From CAADGU01 sp964581605 (lineage in GTDB: Bacteria; Chloroflexota; Anaerolineae; Promineifilales; Promineifilaceae), in assembly GCA_964581605.1 (NCBI GenBank), contig CAZOPF010000083.1, positions 1 to 26,384 of the forward strand: a stretch of 26,384 bases of DNA, written 5' to 3'. Below are positions 6,282-13,855 of the stretch, piece by piece; within the stretch, counting starts at the first letter, position 1, and the number at the start of each line of letters is the position of its first letter. Both the position numbers and the translations under genes were made by a program. The notes under the pieces were generated by a model, which was given only the letters and a program-made list of their open reading frames with translations, had not been told where the DNA came from and did no database searches.

Positions 6282-8750
6282 TCATCTATAAAAAATGGGG
6301 AACCGCCCCGGTTCCGCTTCGTGCATCATCTCATACGCCAGATCAAACAACTCTTCCACGTTGGGCTTGGAGAAGTAGGCGCCGTCAGAGCCGAAGGCCG
6401 GGCGGTGCGCTTTGGCGCTCAGGGTGCGTGGTTCAGCGTCCAGATGCCAAAAGCCGCCCTGTTTCTCGATCACTTCCTGCATCATATAGGCAGACGCGCC
6501 GCCGGGCACGTCTTCATCCAGGAAGATGATGCGCCCCGTTTTTTGCAGCGATAGGCTGATCATGCCAGACCGATCAAAGGGAAGCAGGGTGCGCACGTCT
6601 ATGATTTCGGCGTCAATGCCCGTTTCCTGGAGGAGCACGGCCGTGTCCATTGCCACCTGCACACACGCCCCATACGTCACAATGGTAATGTCTTCTCCCG
6701 GCCGCACCACTTCGGGCACACCCAGCGGAATGGTAAACTCCGTCAGATTCGTGGGCACGTTTTCACGCAGCCGGTAGCCGTTGAGCACCTCAATGATGAG
6801 GCCGGGATCATCCCCTTGCAGCAGCGTATTGTAAAATCCAACCGCCTGCACCATATCTCGCGGTACACACACATACATCCCACGCACCAGATGAATCAGG
6901 CCAGCCATTTGCGACCCGGCGTGCCAGACGCCTTCCAGCCGGTGGCCGCGTGTGCGAATGATGACCGGCGCTTTCTGGCCCCCCTTCGTGCGCCAACGTA
7001 GCGAGGCCAGATCGTCCGACATCGTTTGCAGCGCATACAAGACGTAATCCAGATATTGAATTTCGGCGATAGGGCGCAGGCCACGCAGCGCCAGGCCAAT
7101 GGCCTGCCCCAAAATGGTGGCCTCGCGGATGCCGGTGTCGGCCACCCGCAGCGGCCCAAACTGCGCCTGCAAGCCGGCAAACGCCTGGTTCACCCCACCC
7201 AATTTGCCCACATCTTCGCCAAAAGCCAGCACACGCGGGTCGCGGGCCAGCATGGCGGCAAACGCTTTATTCAGCACCTCATACCCTTTTAACCCTTCCG
7301 GTTTGTCAGCATAAATCGGCTTCACTTCCGGCACGTTCAGGGCGGATTCGGCCGATTCGCTGGTGAGATGGGCGGCGTAGCTGGCGGCATGGCGGCCGGC
7401 GCGTTCATTTTTCCAGGTAGCCAACTGGCGGGTGGTGGGGATGTTTTCGTCACGGGTGAGCAGGAGGGTTTGGTGGACGGCCGTCAACACATCTTTGCGT
7501 GACAGCGACTGCTTTTCCATCAGGCGGTGGCGCAGAGTGCTAATTTTTTGCGCATGAGCCGAGGCGGTTTCAATCTGTTCAATAATTGCTGCCGCCTCTT
7601 TACGCTCCTGGTAAATGGGGCGGGTATAGGCCGTCCATGCCTTGTCGCGGGCGTGTTGTGCCTGTTTGCGGGCGTTGCGCTCGATGTTATCCAGTTCCCC
7701 GGCGGGGGCGATGCGCTGCTCAATGATCCACAGCCGCATCTGGCGAATAGGGTCAAACTCCTCTTCCCAGGCCAGCCGCTCGGCCGATTTGTACCGTTCA
7801 TGGCTGCCGGAGGTGGAATGGCCCTGCGGTTGGGTCATCTCGACTACGTGAATGATCGCCGGCACGTGTTGATCGCGGGTGATTTGGGCCGCTTTTTGGT
7901 ACGTTTCCACCAGTTGCAGGTAATCCCAACCGGGCACGGTGTACAGGTCATAGCCGTCGCGGCTGCCCGTTTTACGCTGGAAGCCGCTCAGCAGTTCCGA
8001 CAAATTCCCTTTGGTAATCTGGTGTTCGTTGGTGACGGAGATGCCGTAGCCGTCATCCCAAATGGAAACGATCACCGGCGCTTTGAGCACTCCAATGGCG
8101 TTGATCGCTTCCCAAAACAGCCCTTCGGCGCAACTGGCGTTGCCAATGGCGCCCCAGGCGATTTCACGGCCGTCATGGGAAAATTGCGTCAACGCCTGTA
8201 GTGCTGGCAGTTCGTGGTACAGCCGGGAGGCATAGCCCAGTCCCACCAGCCGGGGCATTTGTGCGCCCGTCGGGGAGAGGTCGGCGGAGATGTTGTAGCG
8301 TTGTGTCTGGTCCAGCCAACGGCCGTCCCCATCCAACAACCGGCTGGCAAAATGGGCGTTCATCTGCCGCCCGCCGGAGTGGGGTTCGTGGGCCAGGTCG
8401 TCATGCGCATACAGTTGGGCAAAAAATTGCTCCAACGTCAGGGCGCCAATTGCCAGCATAAAGGTCTGGTCGCGGTAATAGCCGCTGCGCCAATCTCCTT
8501 TTTGGAACGCTCTGGCCCAGGCTAATTGTGCCACCTCTTTGCCATCGCCAAAGATGCCAAATTTGGCCTTGCCGCTGAGCACTTCGCGGCGGCCAATCAG
8601 GCTGGTCTCACGGCTTTCGCAGGCCAGGCGATAATCGCGCAAAATATCGGCGCGGCTCAATTCAATCTGGCTGGCAAAGGGTAAAGGTTTCTGGTCGGGT
8701 TTTGGTTGGGTTTGAGTAGACGTAGGTTCAGACGCTTGGCGTATGATCAT
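6282..8750 (-). CDS. Fused alpha-beta E1 of a branched-chain 2-oxoacid (or pyruvate) dehydrogenase
   Basis: Thiamine-diphosphate-dependent decarboxylase with both E1 chains in one polypeptide. The N-terminal half is E1-alpha: GYYRDQTFMLAIG, then the cofactor region GNASCAEGLFWEAIN ending WDDGYGIS, then TQPQGHSTSGSHERYK. The C-terminal half (about 475-822) is E1-beta: VLAFGEDVGKLGGV, GIREATILGQAIGLALRG, TRGHRLEGVWHAG, and DVRTLLPFD followed by FLDEDVPGGASAYM. Fused E1 proteins with this alpha signature are known to me from Bacteroidetes. I choose ATG 8750 (MIIRQASEP), preceded by AAGGA at 9 nt, giving 822 aa; a TTG at 8804 would add 18 residues with weaker support. The Mg/ThDP motif reads GNA-S (Asn204) where GDG or GDA is usual. 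It is first gene of an E1-E2 operon with a TATAAT promoter about 80 bp upstream. Confidence 0.9.
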   Translation of the reverse strand: MIIRQASEPTSTQTQPKPDQKPLPFASQIELSRADILRDYRLACESRETSLIGRREVLSGKAKFGIFGDGKEVAQLAWARAFQKGDWRSGYYRDQTFMLAIGALTLEQFFAQLYAHDDLAHEPHSGGRQMNAHFASRLLDGDGRWLDQTQRYNISADLSPTGAQMPRLVGLGYASRLYHELPALQALTQFSHDGREIAWGAIGNASCAEGLFWEAINAIGVLKAPVIVSIWDDGYGISVTNEHQITKGNLSELLSGFQRKTGSRDGYDLYTVPGWDYLQLVETYQKAAQITRDQHVPAIIHVVEMTQPQGHSTSGSHERYKSAERLAWEEEFDPIRQMRLWIIEQRIAPAGELDNIERNARKQAQHARDKAWTAYTRPIYQERKEAAAIIEQIETASAHAQKISTLRHRLMEKQSLSRKDVLTAVHQTLLLTRDENIPTTRQLATWKNERAGRHAASYAAHLTSESAESALNVPEVKPIYADKPEGLKGYEVLNKAFAAMLARDPRVLAFGEDVGKLGGVNQAFAGLQAQFGPLRVADTGIREATILGQAIGLALRGLRPIAEIQYLDYVLYALQTMSDDLASLRWRTKGGQKAPVIIRTRGHRLEGVWHAGSQMAGLIHLVRGMYVCVPRDMVQAVGFYNTLLQGDDPGLIIEVLNGYRLRENVPTNLTEFTIPLGVPEVVRPGEDITIVTYGACVQVAMDTAVLLQETGIDAEIIDVRTLLPFDRSGMISLSLQKTGRIIFLDEDVPGGASAYMMQEVIEKQGGFWHLDAEPRTLSAKAHRPAFGSDGAYFSKPNVEELFDLAYEMMHEAEPGRFPIFYR

Positions 8751-8830
8751 TGGGCATTGTCCTTGTGCTTGTTGAAAATTGCGGTTTGTTGTTGGTAATG
8801 GCAACGGTGGGAGCGCCCCATTACGCGGCG

Positions 8831-8859
8831 ATTATAGCGATTGTTTGTTTACTTTTCCA
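8831..8859 (-). promoter_or_regulatory. Sigma-70-type promoter for the E1-E2 operon
   Basis: Read on the minus strand, a perfect TATAAT (8831-8836) follows TGGAAA (8854-8859, 4 of 6 match to TTGACA) with a 17-bp spacer. Initiation would be near 8824, giving a leader of about 75 nt before ATG 8750. This also supports the downstream ATG over the TTG at 8804. It lies in the 119-bp gap after the oxidoreductase gene. Confidence 0.5.
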
Positions 8860-8869
8860 CTAACGTTGG

Positions 8870-9727
8870 TCATGGGCTTTTATTCGAGGCAAGTAAGGCG
8901 GATAGCACGGCTGTGAGCGCCGGCGCCTCCTCCTGCCCCTTAAAATCGGCTAACCGCGTATAAATTTCCGCCGCCGCCAGATGAAAACCATCTGGTAGTC
9001 CGGCGGCGGCAAAGGTGGCGGCGATCTCCTCCATTTCTCCGGCAAAGCGCCATGCTTTGGCCGTCACCCGGCGCACCCGGTTTTCCGTCTGCGCCGAGAA
9101 GTCCAGGTCATCTCGTTCCCACTGCTGCGCCAGTTCCGTTCTCACTGAAAGCGATTCGGCCGCCCCCAAAATAGCGGCTAACAGCGCGGTCGTTCCCTTC
9201 GTGTAGGCGGCATAACACATTTTCAACGCTGACGCCTTGCCGATCTCCGCGCCGATAATCTGCGTTTCCAGTGGGCCACTGGCAAAACAACCGGCTACCC
9301 GTTCCGCTTCCGGGCCGGAAAGGTAGAGCCAGGTGCTTTGCGGCTGCCAGGCCGGCCCGCCGATGATGCCACCGTCTACAAAGGCCGCGCCACCCTCGGT
9401 CATCATTTGGCCGATGTGCATGGCTCGCTGTGGGGCGATGGCGTTGGCGTCCACGTAGAGGCCGGTAAACCCGTGCGCCAGGATTTGTTGCGCCGTTGCT
9501 TCGGCGGCGTGGGGCGGGCAGACGCTGATGAGGAGGGTGCAGGTGTGGCACAGGGCGGCTACGGTCTTCGCGTCTACCAACTGGTGTTGCTGTGCCCGCG
9601 TCTGTGTCTGGGGGCTGCGGCCGGCGCTGGCCCAATAGACGGTGTGGCCGCTGTTTTGGGCGGCGGCGGCTACAGAAATGCCCATCGCGCCTGGATGCAA
9701 AATGCCAATTTTTTCGGTACTCATCAT
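8870..9727 (-). CDS. NAD(P)-dependent oxidoreductase, 6-phosphogluconate dehydrogenase-like, DUF1932 C-terminus
   Basis: A 285-aa cytoplasmic dehydrogenase of the beta-hydroxyacid type. The N-terminal Rossmann domain opens GILHPGAMGISVAAAAQNSGHTVYW (glycine motif at residues 8-16) and continues LLISVCPPHAAEATAQQIL. FVDGGIIGGPAW occupies the place of the substrate loop. KASALKMCYAAYTKGTTALLAAI matches the long helix carrying the catalytic Lys in this superfamily. The C-terminal part resembles DUF1932 proteins. ATG 9727 has GGAG 5 nt upstream; the next codon is also ATG and is an equally good start. The substrate is not determinable. Its position upstream of the E1-E2 genes could suggest valine catabolism (3-hydroxyisobutyrate), but the DUF1932 type is not that enzyme, so this is weak. 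It has no exact ACGGCCGT. Confidence 0.75.
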   Translation of the reverse strand: MMSTEKIGILHPGAMGISVAAAAQNSGHTVYWASAGRSPQTQTRAQQHQLVDAKTVAALCHTCTLLISVCPPHAAEATAQQILAHGFTGLYVDANAIAPQRAMHIGQMMTEGGAAFVDGGIIGGPAWQPQSTWLYLSGPEAERVAGCFASGPLETQIIGAEIGKASALKMCYAAYTKGTTALLAAILGAAESLSVRTELAQQWERDDLDFSAQTENRVRRVTAKAWRFAGEMEEIAATFAAAGLPDGFHLAAAEIYTRLADFKGQEEAPALTAVLSALLASNKSP

Positions 9728-9747
9728 TCATTCTCCATCTATTGTGG

Positions 9748-9784
9748 GGCGATTTTCCTAATCGCCGCCTGATTTGGAAAATCG
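9748..9784. repeat. Inverted repeat in the divergent intergenic region
   Basis: CGATTTTCC (9750-9758) pairs with GGAAAATCG (9776-9784). An alternative inner pairing is GGCGAT (9748-9753) with ATCGCC (9761-9766). A similar GGCGAT/ATCGCC palindrome lies at about 22674-22687. It sits between two divergent genes, so it could be an operator or an intergenic repeat. Confidence 0.5.
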
Positions 9785-9803
9785 GGCTATAACACTGTAT
9801 AGT
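9774..9803 (+). promoter_or_regulatory. Possible promoter for the Eis-like gene
   Basis: TTGGAA (9774-9779), an 18-bp spacer, then TATAGT (9798-9803). The -35 overlaps the right arm of the inverted repeat at 9750-9784. Initiation near 9810 would leave an 80-nt leader. Confidence 0.35.
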
Positions 9804-9889
9804 ATCCGACGGCAACGGTTTTGCTGCCAGTTCTGGTAATGCACTGATTACTGAGTAGCGACCACCGATTACCGATTGAAGAGGTGAAT

Positions 9890-11131
9890 ATGCGGGAGAT
9901 ACGGCCGTTAACCAACCACGAATTAGAGGATTACATCACCATTCAACTGAATGCCTACCCTGGCATACGCATGACGCGGGAACAGTTGCGCGAACGGACG
10001 GCGCGGACGCAGGCTGACCCGATTATCAGCCTGGTGGGGCTGTTTGAGGAGGGGCAGCTATGGGGCGTGATGCGCCTGTTTGATTTCACTATGCAGTTGC
10101 ATGGGGCGCAACTGCTGGTGGGTGGGGTAGGCGGTGTAGCGGTGGCCCTGGATCACAAAAAGGAGAAGGTGGCGTATGACATGGTGCAGTTTTTCCTGCA
10201 CCATTACCGGGAGAAGGGGGCCAGCCTGACGGCGCTTTATCCGTTTCGGGCTGACTTTTACAAGCAGATGGGGTTTGGTTACGGCCGTAAACTCAACCAA
10301 TATCGCTTTCACCCTAACCAATTGCCTAAACGTGGTACAAAGGCCAATGTCACGCTGCTTTCTAGCCGTGACCGGTATGCTTTCAATGCCTGCTACCAAC
10401 GGGTGATGGCGTTCACAAATGGTATGATGGAAAACTCCCCTTCCTACCTGGATGCCATCTTTACCAGTGATAACCTGCGGACGGCCGGCTGTTGGGAAGG
10501 CGATGAGCTACGCGGGTATGTGCAGTTCCAGTTTGAGCCGGGCCAACATCGCAACCTGCTGAGTAACCAACTGGTGGTGCGGGCGCTGGTGTATGAGGAG
10601 ACGGCCGTGCTGTATGACCTGCTCGCCTTCCTTCGCTCCCAGGCTGACCAGATTGAAAGCATCGTCCTGAACACCCATGATGACGACTTCCACCTGCTGC
10701 TGACCGACCCGCGCAATACGGGCGACCTGATCTTCCCTACTGTGTACCAGGAATCGAACATCCAGGGCACGGGCATTATGTACCGCCTGGTTGATGTGCC
10801 CCGCTTTTTTGAGTTATTGTCCCACCATTCTTTTGACGGCCAGACCTGCCGCCTGAAAGTGAAGATGACTGATAGCTTTCTGCCGGAAAATGGGGGAGAG
10901 TGGGTGCTGGATGTGGTGAACGGCCGTGTTCAACTTTTGCCTGCCGATGCCGCCCACGATGTCACGCTGACTCTGGATGTGGCCGAGTTTTCTTCGCTGG
11001 TTACAGGTTCCGTTGAATTGAAAACGATGCTTGGTTATGGCCTGGTAGAACTCTCGGACGTGGCCTATGCGGAGATCATTCACCGCCTGTTTTACACGGA
11101 TAACAAACCTGTTTGCCTGACAGGATTTTAA
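9890..11131 (+). CDS. Eis-like GNAT N-acetyltransferase with SCP2-type C-terminal domain
   Basis: Cytoplasmic acetyl-CoA-dependent acetyltransferase. Mycobacterial Eis acetylates aminoglycosides and protein lysines; the substrate here is unknown. Expected layout: first GNAT fold (about 1-150, with VGGVGGVAVALDHKKEKVA as the acyl-CoA strand and loop), second GNAT fold (about 150-300), and an SCP2-like domain (about 305-413, WVLDVVNGRVQLLP then VTLTLDVAEFSSLVTGS). Tyr124 in FYKQMGFGYG aligns with the Eis general-acid tyrosine. The chain ends in Phe, and in Eis the C-terminal carboxylate takes part in catalysis. The length of 413 aa matches Eis. I choose ATG 9890 because AGAGGTGA precedes it; a GTG at 9884 lies inside that ribosome binding site. 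The HKKEKVA loop differs from the common R-x-x-G-x-G, as in the Firmicutes-type subgroup. Confidence 0.85.
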   Translation: MREIRPLTNHELEDYITIQLNAYPGIRMTREQLRERTARTQADPIISLVGLFEEGQLWGVMRLFDFTMQLHGAQLLVGGVGGVAVALDHKKEKVAYDMVQFFLHHYREKGASLTALYPFRADFYKQMGFGYGRKLNQYRFHPNQLPKRGTKANVTLLSSRDRYAFNACYQRVMAFTNGMMENSPSYLDAIFTSDNLRTAGCWEGDELRGYVQFQFEPGQHRNLLSNQLVVRALVYEETAVLYDLLAFLRSQADQIESIVLNTHDDDFHLLLTDPRNTGDLIFPTVYQESNIQGTGIMYRLVDVPRFFELLSHHSFDGQTCRLKVKMTDSFLPENGGEWVLDVVNGRVQLLPADAAHDVTLTLDVAEFSSLVTGSVELKTMLGYGLVELSDVAYAEIIHRLFYTDNKPVCLTGF

Positions 11132-11173
11132 GAAAATCGGTAACGTCACGAAGTTTTTGCCACTCCTTTAAGG

Positions 11174-11243
11174 CTACAACGGATGGAGGAATAAGCGGAT
11201 AAATCCCCAGAGCGGAATCCGTTCCATCCTTTATCCGCTGTAG
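11174..11243. repeat. Imperfect inverted repeat between the Eis-like and DUF2085 genes
   Basis: The outer arms begin CTACAACGGAT (from 11174) and end ATCCGCTGTAG (to 11243). Internal GCGGATAAA and TTTATCCGC segments can pair alternatively. It occupies about half of the 156-bp gap. No T-tract follows, so termination is unproven. Confidence 0.6.
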
Positions 11244-11287
11244 TCATAGCGAATAACTAAAGACATTACCAATCCTAATCTGACCCT

Positions 11288-12061
11288 ATGACATCATCCC
11301 CCTCTTCCCCGCGAAATCCCAAACCGCCCATTACCGGCTGGCGACGTTCATTGGTATTGGGGCTGCAACAGCTGGTCTATTGGCTGGCCTGCACCTGGTA
11401 TTTTCTGTTTATGGCGGCGGCGATTGTTTTTCTGATGTTGGGTTTTCTGGCCCCGGCTTTGTTGGCGGAGGGGTATGATGAGGCGGGCACGGCCGTGTAC
11501 CGTTTCCTGGCCCCACACAACCACCAGTTGCCCCAACGCTCCTACTTCCTTTTTGGTGAATCCGCTTTCCTGCGCTCCTATTCTCTGGAGCAGCTTATCG
11601 CTTTTGGGGCTGATCCCCAACAGCTACAGGCTTTTACCGGCAATGGCCAGATTGGCTACAAAACGGCCCTGAACCACCGGATGATCGCCATTTTTATGGG
11701 GACGGTGATGGGGGGATTGGTGTGGGGATTGCGGCGGGGACGGCCGTCCTTAAGCCTGTTTGCCTTTATGCTCCTCACCCTGCCGCTGCTGCTGGACGGT
11801 TTCAGCCATATGGCCAGCGAGTCGGGCAGCGGTTTTCGGGAGAGTAATGAGTGGCTGGTGATGTTGACGGGGGGGACGGGTACGGCCGTGTTCTACAGCG
11901 GCGATACCATCGGCACATCCAACTGGTGGCTGCGCACCCTCACCGGTTTGCTCTTTGGCCTGGGGCTGGTCTGGTTTACTTTTCCCCGTTTTGCTCATTA
12001 TTTTGCGGGTGTAAGAAGGCAATTGGAAAGGAAGAGATTGAGAAATTGGGAGATTGGCTAA
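11288..12061 (+). CDS. DUF2085-like integral membrane protein lacking the usual cysteines
   Basis: 257 aa with about four or five membrane segments: 39-65 (TWYFLFMAAAIVFLMLGFLA), about 130-148, 155-172, and 215-233. NHQLPQRSYFLFGE, LPLLLDGFSHMASE and FRESNEWLVMLTGG match the DUF2085 pattern C-H-Q-x-P-x-R-S-F, P-L-x-x-D-G, and R-x-S/T-N-x-x-L-R. Family members normally have Cys in the CHQ and C-A-R-C segments. Here the first is NHQ, and ALNHRMIAIFMG stands where the second would be. The function of the family is unknown. No clear Shine-Dalgarno precedes ATG 11288. The last codons (RKRLRNWEIG) are encoded by GAGATTG-type heptamer DNA, so the native C-terminus may have been replaced or extended by repeat sequence. 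Confidence 0.7.
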   Translation: MTSSPSSPRNPKPPITGWRRSLVLGLQQLVYWLACTWYFLFMAAAIVFLMLGFLAPALLAEGYDEAGTAVYRFLAPHNHQLPQRSYFLFGESAFLRSYSLEQLIAFGADPQQLQAFTGNGQIGYKTALNHRMIAIFMGTVMGGLVWGLRRGRPSLSLFAFMLLTLPLLLDGFSHMASESGSGFRESNEWLVMLTGGTGTAVFYSGDTIGTSNWWLRTLTGLLFGLGLVWFTFPRFAHYFAGVRRQLERKRLRNWEIG

Positions 12062-12082
12062 TTTTTCAATCTCCAATCTCCT
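12034..12082. repeat. GAGATTG heptamer array and inverted copies across the DUF2085 gene end
   Basis: GAGATTG-like heptamers (12034-12061) encode the C-terminus and stop of the membrane protein. CAATCTC copies in inverted orientation follow (about 12067-12080), giving a hairpin with a T-rich loop. The next gene, on the opposite strand, ends at 12085, so the hairpin could act as a two-way terminator. The unit is the same heptamer as at 2433-2460. Confidence 0.65.
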
Positions 12083-12084
12083 CT

Positions 12085-13245
12085 TCAATACAACAACGAC
12101 ACCAATTTGCGTAGCCCCTGTTGTTTCAGCCACAGTTTGGTATCGGTGGGGTCGCCGGTGTAGGGGAGGCGGGCGGCAGGCACACGCGACAGTGTAATCT
12201 CACGCACCGGCCCGGCCATCTCATTGATCACCGGCAAAATGCAACGCGAATCTAATCCCAACTGATTGGCCGATTCCAGAAAAAGATTTAACTGCTGGTT
12301 TGCCAATGGCTGGCCGGATGTGACCCCCAGAATCAATTGGCAGTTGCTTAATACGTCCACCGTACATTGCCTGAGATGATTGCCAACATCAATCAAAACA
12401 GTATGTCCCGCGGCCGTCAGAATATCGGTTACACGTTTAAGTGTGGTCGTATCAGGGCTGGTTGCCGGGTCTATCAATCTTCCCGGTGCGGGAATCACAA
12501 AGATGTTCTCACGGTGGCGCAGGGCAAATTCATCAATCATGCTCAAGGTAATGTACTCTGGGGCTACTTTGAGGAGCTCCACAATATCATGGCGGGGAAA
12601 AAGGCGTAACATGGGGGCCACGCCACCTAAAGGCAGATCAAAATCTATGATGACGCTGGGGCGGCCGGCCTGCAAGGCAATGGCTTCGGCCAGTTGAATG
12701 GTCAGGGTGGTGACGCCGACGCCGCCTTTAGGGCTGAAAAGGGAGACGACGTGCCCGGCCTGAACCGTTTCTGGCACGGTCTGCTCCACCATCTCTTCTT
12801 CCTGTATGCCTGATTGGCGTTCCAGCACGGCCGTGATCTGCCGCACCAACTCCTCTGCCCGAAACGGTTTGGTGATGTATTCCGCCGCGCCCACATCAAA
12901 CGCCCGCAGCCGGTAATCATGTAGCTCGCTGGCGGTAACAAAAATCACGGGGATGTCGGCCGTTTCAGGATTGTCTTTAATGCGCGTACACACCTCAAAA
13001 CCATCCATTCCCGGCATCATCACATCCAGCAGCACCAGATCAGGCCGGTTGTGCGCCATAACTTTTAACCCATCCGGGCCATCTTTGGCCAGGCACACCT
13101 CATATCCGTTCTGTTTCAACTGGTATTCAATGAGGTACCGCATGGGGAACTCATCTTCAATTATGAGAATTTTCCGTACTTCCGGGTGCATAGTTTCTGT
13201 TTCGTCCGTTACCATCATATTATATCTGCCGTTGTAAGGGAACAT
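12085..13245 (-). CDS. Receiver domain fused to a CpaE/TadZ-like MinD-family ATPase
   Basis: 386 aa. Residues about 24-145 form a response-regulator receiver: acidic pocket Glu30-Asp31-Glu32, phospho-acceptor Asp74 in LVLLDVMMPGMDGF, Thr104, Lys126 in YITKPF. After a short Glu-rich linker, residues about 164-386 form a ParA/MinD-type ATPase: VVSLFSPKGGVGVTT (P-loop 173-180), VIIDFDLPLGG, TVLIDVGNHLRQ, VTSGQPLANQQLN. Val replaces the second P-loop lysine, while the first (signature) lysine is kept, as in CpaE/TadZ proteins that position type IV/Tad pilus machinery. No other pilus gene is in the window. The start is uncertain: ATG 13245 has no clear ribosome site, and ATGs at residues 10, 11 and 19 are possible. 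A single-domain receiver gene is divergent across a 185-bp gap. Confidence 0.85.
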   Translation of the reverse strand: MFPYNGRYNMMVTDETETMHPEVRKILIIEDEFPMRYLIEYQLKQNGYEVCLAKDGPDGLKVMAHNRPDLVLLDVMMPGMDGFEVCTRIKDNPETADIPVIFVTASELHDYRLRAFDVGAAEYITKPFRAEELVRQITAVLERQSGIQEEEMVEQTVPETVQAGHVVSLFSPKGGVGVTTLTIQLAEAIALQAGRPSVIIDFDLPLGGVAPMLRLFPRHDIVELLKVAPEYITLSMIDEFALRHRENIFVIPAPGRLIDPATSPDTTTLKRVTDILTAAGHTVLIDVGNHLRQCTVDVLSNCQLILGVTSGQPLANQQLNLFLESANQLGLDSRCILPVINEMAGPVREITLSRVPAARLPYTGDPTDTKLWLKQQGLRKLVSLLY

Positions 13246-13359
13246 AGTGGGTGTAAATTACGGCGTTTCTGACAGATTGTCCTGATTCATAGCCAACGGC
13301 CGTGAATGGCATGTGAACTTTTCCCCCTGTCAGTACCCTTGTAAGCCCCGGTGTAATAC

Positions 13360-13376
13360 GCTAACGGTATGTTAGC
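13360..13376. promoter_or_regulatory. Small dyad in the divergent signalling-gene promoter region
   Basis: GCTAAC (13360-13365) and GTTAGC (13371-13376) form a perfect 6-bp dyad with a 5-bp centre, about 55 bp before the receiver gene start. It could be an operator or part of its leader. I see no convincing -35/-10 pair here. Confidence 0.35.
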
Positions 13377-13430
13377 TAATGGAGAGCGTGGCTGTCTTAA
13401 AACAGCCGCACAGCACGAAGGAGAACGGCC

Positions 13431-13820
13431 GTGACATCAATTGTACTGGTAGTAGATGATGAAGATATGACCCGCAAACTATTGCGCCTGATGTTAGAGC
13501 GTGATGGATTTACGATTTTGGAAGCGGAAGATGGGCAACAGGCGCTAGAAGTCATTGCAGAAAGCAAACCAGACATCGTGATACTGGATGTCATGATGCC
13601 TAACATGGATGGATTTACGACATGCCAGGAGTTGCGTAGCCAGCCAGAAACGGCCGAACTCCCCATCATCCTCCTCAGCGCCCGCAGCCAGACCGAAGCC
13701 GTGCGCGCCGGTTTAGAATCCGGCGCTGACCGCTATATGACCAAACCCATCTCCAAACCGGAACTCGTGCAGACAATTACAGACTTGCTGGCCGGGGTGC
13801 CGGTAGCCGGTAATCCATAA
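13431..13820 (+). CDS. Single-domain response regulator (CheY/DivK-like receiver)
   Basis: A 129-aa stand-alone receiver with no output domain, presumably acting by protein-protein contact or as a phosphate relay. All conserved residues are visible: acidic pocket Asp9-Asp10-Glu11 in VVDDED, phospho-acceptor Asp53 in IVILDVMMPNMDGF, Ser in LLSARSQ at the Thr/Ser switch position, and the conserved Lys in YMTKPISKPEL. The start is GTG 13431, with AAGGAG (13418-13423) 7 nt upstream. That GTG is formed by the end of an ACGGCCGT copy (13425-13432) plus the next G. It is divergent from the receiver-CpaE gene, whose receiver is clearly related, suggesting a functional pair. No histidine kinase is in the window. 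Confidence 0.92.
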   Translation: MTSIVLVVDDEDMTRKLLRLMLERDGFTILEAEDGQQALEVIAESKPDIVILDVMMPNMDGFTTCQELRSQPETAELPIILLSARSQTEAVRAGLESGADRYMTKPISKPELVQTITDLLAGVPVAGNP

Positions 13821-13853
13821 TCGGTAATCCGAATTCGGGCTTCGGATTACCGA
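13821..13853. terminator. 13-bp perfect hairpin between convergent genes
   Basis: TCGGTAATCCGAA (13821-13833) pairs perfectly with TTCGGATTACCGA (13841-13853) around a 7-nt loop. It begins one base after the receiver stop and ends two bases before the argH stop on the other strand, so it is well placed as a shared terminator. It lacks a U-tract. The CGGATTAC unit also appears near 16625-16650 and 21460-21475, so it may be a repeat element doing this job. Confidence 0.5.
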
Positions 13854-13855
13854 CT

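Noticed and set aside
8870..9727. 3-hydroxyisobutyrate dehydrogenase partnering the branched-chain E1-E2 genes
   Set aside because: The C-terminal part resembles DUF1932 proteins rather than 3-hydroxyisobutyrate dehydrogenase, and a separate promoter precedes E1, so the link rests on proximity alone.
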